Of a stretch of DNA of 6,526 nt, positions 5,121 to 6,526 are shown in pieces; position 1 is the stretch's first letter, and each line of letters opens with the position of its first letter. Origin of the DNA: Actinomycetota bacterium (GTDB lineage Bacteria; Actinomycetota; Humimicrobiia; Humimicrobiales; Humimicrobiaceae); contig JAHIPJ010000016.1 of the NCBI GenBank assembly GCA_018894445.1, forward strand, positions 1-6,526, in the 5' to 3' direction. The position numbers and the translations under genes are program-made. The notes under the pieces were generated by a model. It worked only from the letters and a program-made list of their open reading frames with translations. It did no database searches and was not told the origin of the DNA.

Positions 5121-6461
5121 TTATTTTTTAAATCTTATTTTTACAGAACTTTCATGAGCAAATAACCCTTCAAATTCAGATAATATCTCAATAAACTTTT
5201 TTTCCTTCCGCAGAGCATCCTCGTTGTAAAAAGTTACACTGCTTCTTTTTAAAAAATCATATACACTCAGTGGTGAAGAAAACCTCGTATTGCCATTAGT
5301 GGGAATAACATGGTTGGTACCCCCTATATAATCACCGACTGCCACGGGACAGTATTCACCAATAAATATTGCACCTGCATTTTTTATTTTCTTTAAGACT
5401 TTTTTTGCATCCTTTACCATTATCTCCAGGTGTTCCGGAGCTATCATATTACAAATCTCAACCAGCCGATCTTTTTCTTTGATGAAAATAATTTTACAAT
5501 TTTTCTTAAGCGATTTTAAAATGACTTCCATATTCACCCTCGCCCCATATTCTTTTAAAAGAATATCCAGATGCCCGTAAATTTTTTCAATAACTTTTTT
5601 TGCTATATCCGGACTGGAGGATAATAATATACTTCTGGAATCCGGATCATGTTCAGCCTGTGAAATCATATCAGCAGCAATGAAAGAAGGACTAGCGGAA
5701 TCATCTGCCAGAATAGCCACATCACTCGGACCAGCCAGGCTATCAATACCAACATCACCAAATACTTTCTTCTTGGCTGTAGTAACATATATATTACCAG
5801 GGCCGGCAATCTTATCCACTTTTTTAATGCTTTCCGTACCGTATGTAAGGGCAGCAATTGCCTGTGCGCCGCCAATTTTATAAACCTCCTTAATTTTTAG
5901 CCTTCCGCAAAGATATAGCAAAATCTGGTTTAGACTACCGTCAGGCTGAGGTGGAGTGCATATGACAATTTCCTTTACTCCTGCCACCATTGCCGGAACC
6001 ACGGTCATAAGTACTGAGGAAGGATAAATATATCTTCCGCCCGGGATATAAACGCCAACTCTTTCCAGAGGGAGCAAGATTTGTCCGATCTCTTTGCCCT
6101 TACCCGGCTTTATGGTCCATGAACCTGCCTCTTTTTTAAACTGGGCATTGTGATATTCTTTTATATTTTTGTAACTTACCTCCAATGCCTCAACCAGATC
6201 GGGAAAGGTTTTTTTTACTTTTTTTGAAGCCAGTTCAATCTCTTTACTCTTAACCTTAATATTATTAATATCTTTAGCATCAAACCGGTCAAATTTTTTG
6301 CAAAACTTCAAGATTGCCCTGTCTCCGTTTGCTTCCACTTCCTTTAATATTCTGTCCACTGCCTTTTCTACAGAGCTGGAAATTTTTAAACTCCGGCCAG
6401 AGAGAATGTCTATGTCTTCAAGCTTTTCTGGTTTTTCTATCTTTAAAAAATTATAATTCAT
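5121..6461 (-). CDS. hisD: Histidinol dehydrogenase
   Basis: This 446-residue zinc enzyme oxidises histidinol to histidine in two NAD-dependent steps, the end of the pathway. Family motifs run in order: YIPGGRYIYPSSVLM (138-152), IGGAQAIAALTYGT (196-209), KIAGPGNIYV (217-226) and SLAGPSDVAILAD (241-253). The inferred zinc ligands are Q268 and H271 (SQAEHDPDS), D377 (AVGDYIGGTNH) and H436 near the end; the catalytic pair is E343-H344 (APEHLEIM). Length agrees with the family. The frame stays open to the right edge and includes an ATG at 6524. I prefer ATG 6461 because AAAGG sits seven bases before it and the extra 21 residues are unlike any HisD N-terminus. All key residues are present. Confidence 0.94.
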   Translation of the reverse strand: MNYNFLKIEKPEKLEDIDILSGRSLKISSSVEKAVDRILKEVEANGDRAILKFCKKFDRFDAKDINNIKVKSKEIELASKKVKKTFPDLVEALEVSYKNIKEYHNAQFKKEAGSWTIKPGKGKEIGQILLPLERVGVYIPGGRYIYPSSVLMTVVPAMVAGVKEIVICTPPQPDGSLNQILLYLCGRLKIKEVYKIGGAQAIAALTYGTESIKKVDKIAGPGNIYVTTAKKKVFGDVGIDSLAGPSDVAILADDSASPSFIAADMISQAEHDPDSRSILLSSSPDIAKKVIEKIYGHLDILLKEYGARVNMEVILKSLKKNCKIIFIKEKDRLVEICNMIAPEHLEIMVKDAKKVLKKIKNAGAIFIGEYCPVAVGDYIGGTNHVIPTNGNTRFSSPLSVYDFLKRSSVTFYNEDALRKEKKFIEILSEFEGLFAHESSVKIRFKK

Positions 6462-6468
6462 AAAAAGA

Positions 6469-6473
6469 CCTTT
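6469..6473 (-). promoter_or_regulatory. Ribosome binding site fixing the hisD start at 6461
   Basis: AAAGG lies seven bases before the ATG at 6461. The further-upstream ATG at 6524 is at the window edge, so its context cannot be judged. The 60 bp between show no recognisable protein in any minus-strand frame, and whether a preceding his gene ends here cannot be seen. Confidence 0.65.
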
Positions 6474-6526
6474 GATACTTTTAAATGTTTTTATTAATAT
6501 ACCTGAAGAAAATAAAATTAGCAAAA

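Noticed and set aside
6462..6524. N-terminal extension of HisD from ATG 6524
   Set aside because: The extra 21 residues do not look like HisD, the 446-residue form already matches family length, and a good ribosome site serves ATG 6461.
1..6526. CRISPR array, rRNA or phage genes
   Set aside because: No regularly spaced repeats, no rRNA-like conserved blocks and no phage structural or integrase proteins are seen on either strand.

Overview
The window is AT-rich, gene-dense bacterial DNA. All its protein genes lie on the minus strand, so transcription runs from high to low coordinates. The gene set is two late histidine-biosynthesis enzymes, a pterin-dependent corrinoid methyltransferase, an MsmX/UgpC-type sugar-ABC ATPase, a calcineurin-like phosphoesterase and a cyclic 2,3-diphosphoglycerate synthetase homologue. 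This suggests an anaerobic, possibly thermophilic or acetogen-like bacterium of a low-GC or candidate lineage. That placement is inference; nothing here fixes the phylum.

Region 1 (about 6526 to 1999): one apparent transcription unit with tight spacing, hisD (start revised to 6461) - 12 bp - hisC - 4 bp - methyltetrahydrofolate methyltransferase - 55 bp - msmX/ugpC-like ATPase. HisC and HisD supply two of the last three histidine steps. The methyltransferase and the ATPase are not histidine enzymes, and both lack their usual partners (corrinoid protein; permeases and binding protein) in this window.

Region 2 (1998 to 1649): about 350 bp with no intact gene, but not empty. In minus-strand order it holds a piece of about 150 bp that looks like the 3' end of an IS200/IS605-type tnpB with its right end and omega-RNA scaffold. 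Its GC content is clearly higher than that of its surroundings. Next come a strong intrinsic-terminator hairpin (1794-1833), an extended -10 promoter with a 13-bp palindrome in its spacer, and the leader of the next operon.

Region 3 (1648 to 1): a two-gene unit. A metallophosphoesterase (start revised to 1648) overlaps by 32 bp a GTG-started gene that runs off the left edge. By manual translation that gene is uninterrupted from 879 to 1 and resembles cyclic 2,3-diphosphoglycerate synthetase (P-loop GTGKRIGKT). The overlap suggests coupled expression of a phosphometabolite-forming ligase and a phosphoesterase. This pair and the solitary tnpB/omega-RNA remnant are the two most interesting items. 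All five visible complete genes end in TAA and read through with the standard code.
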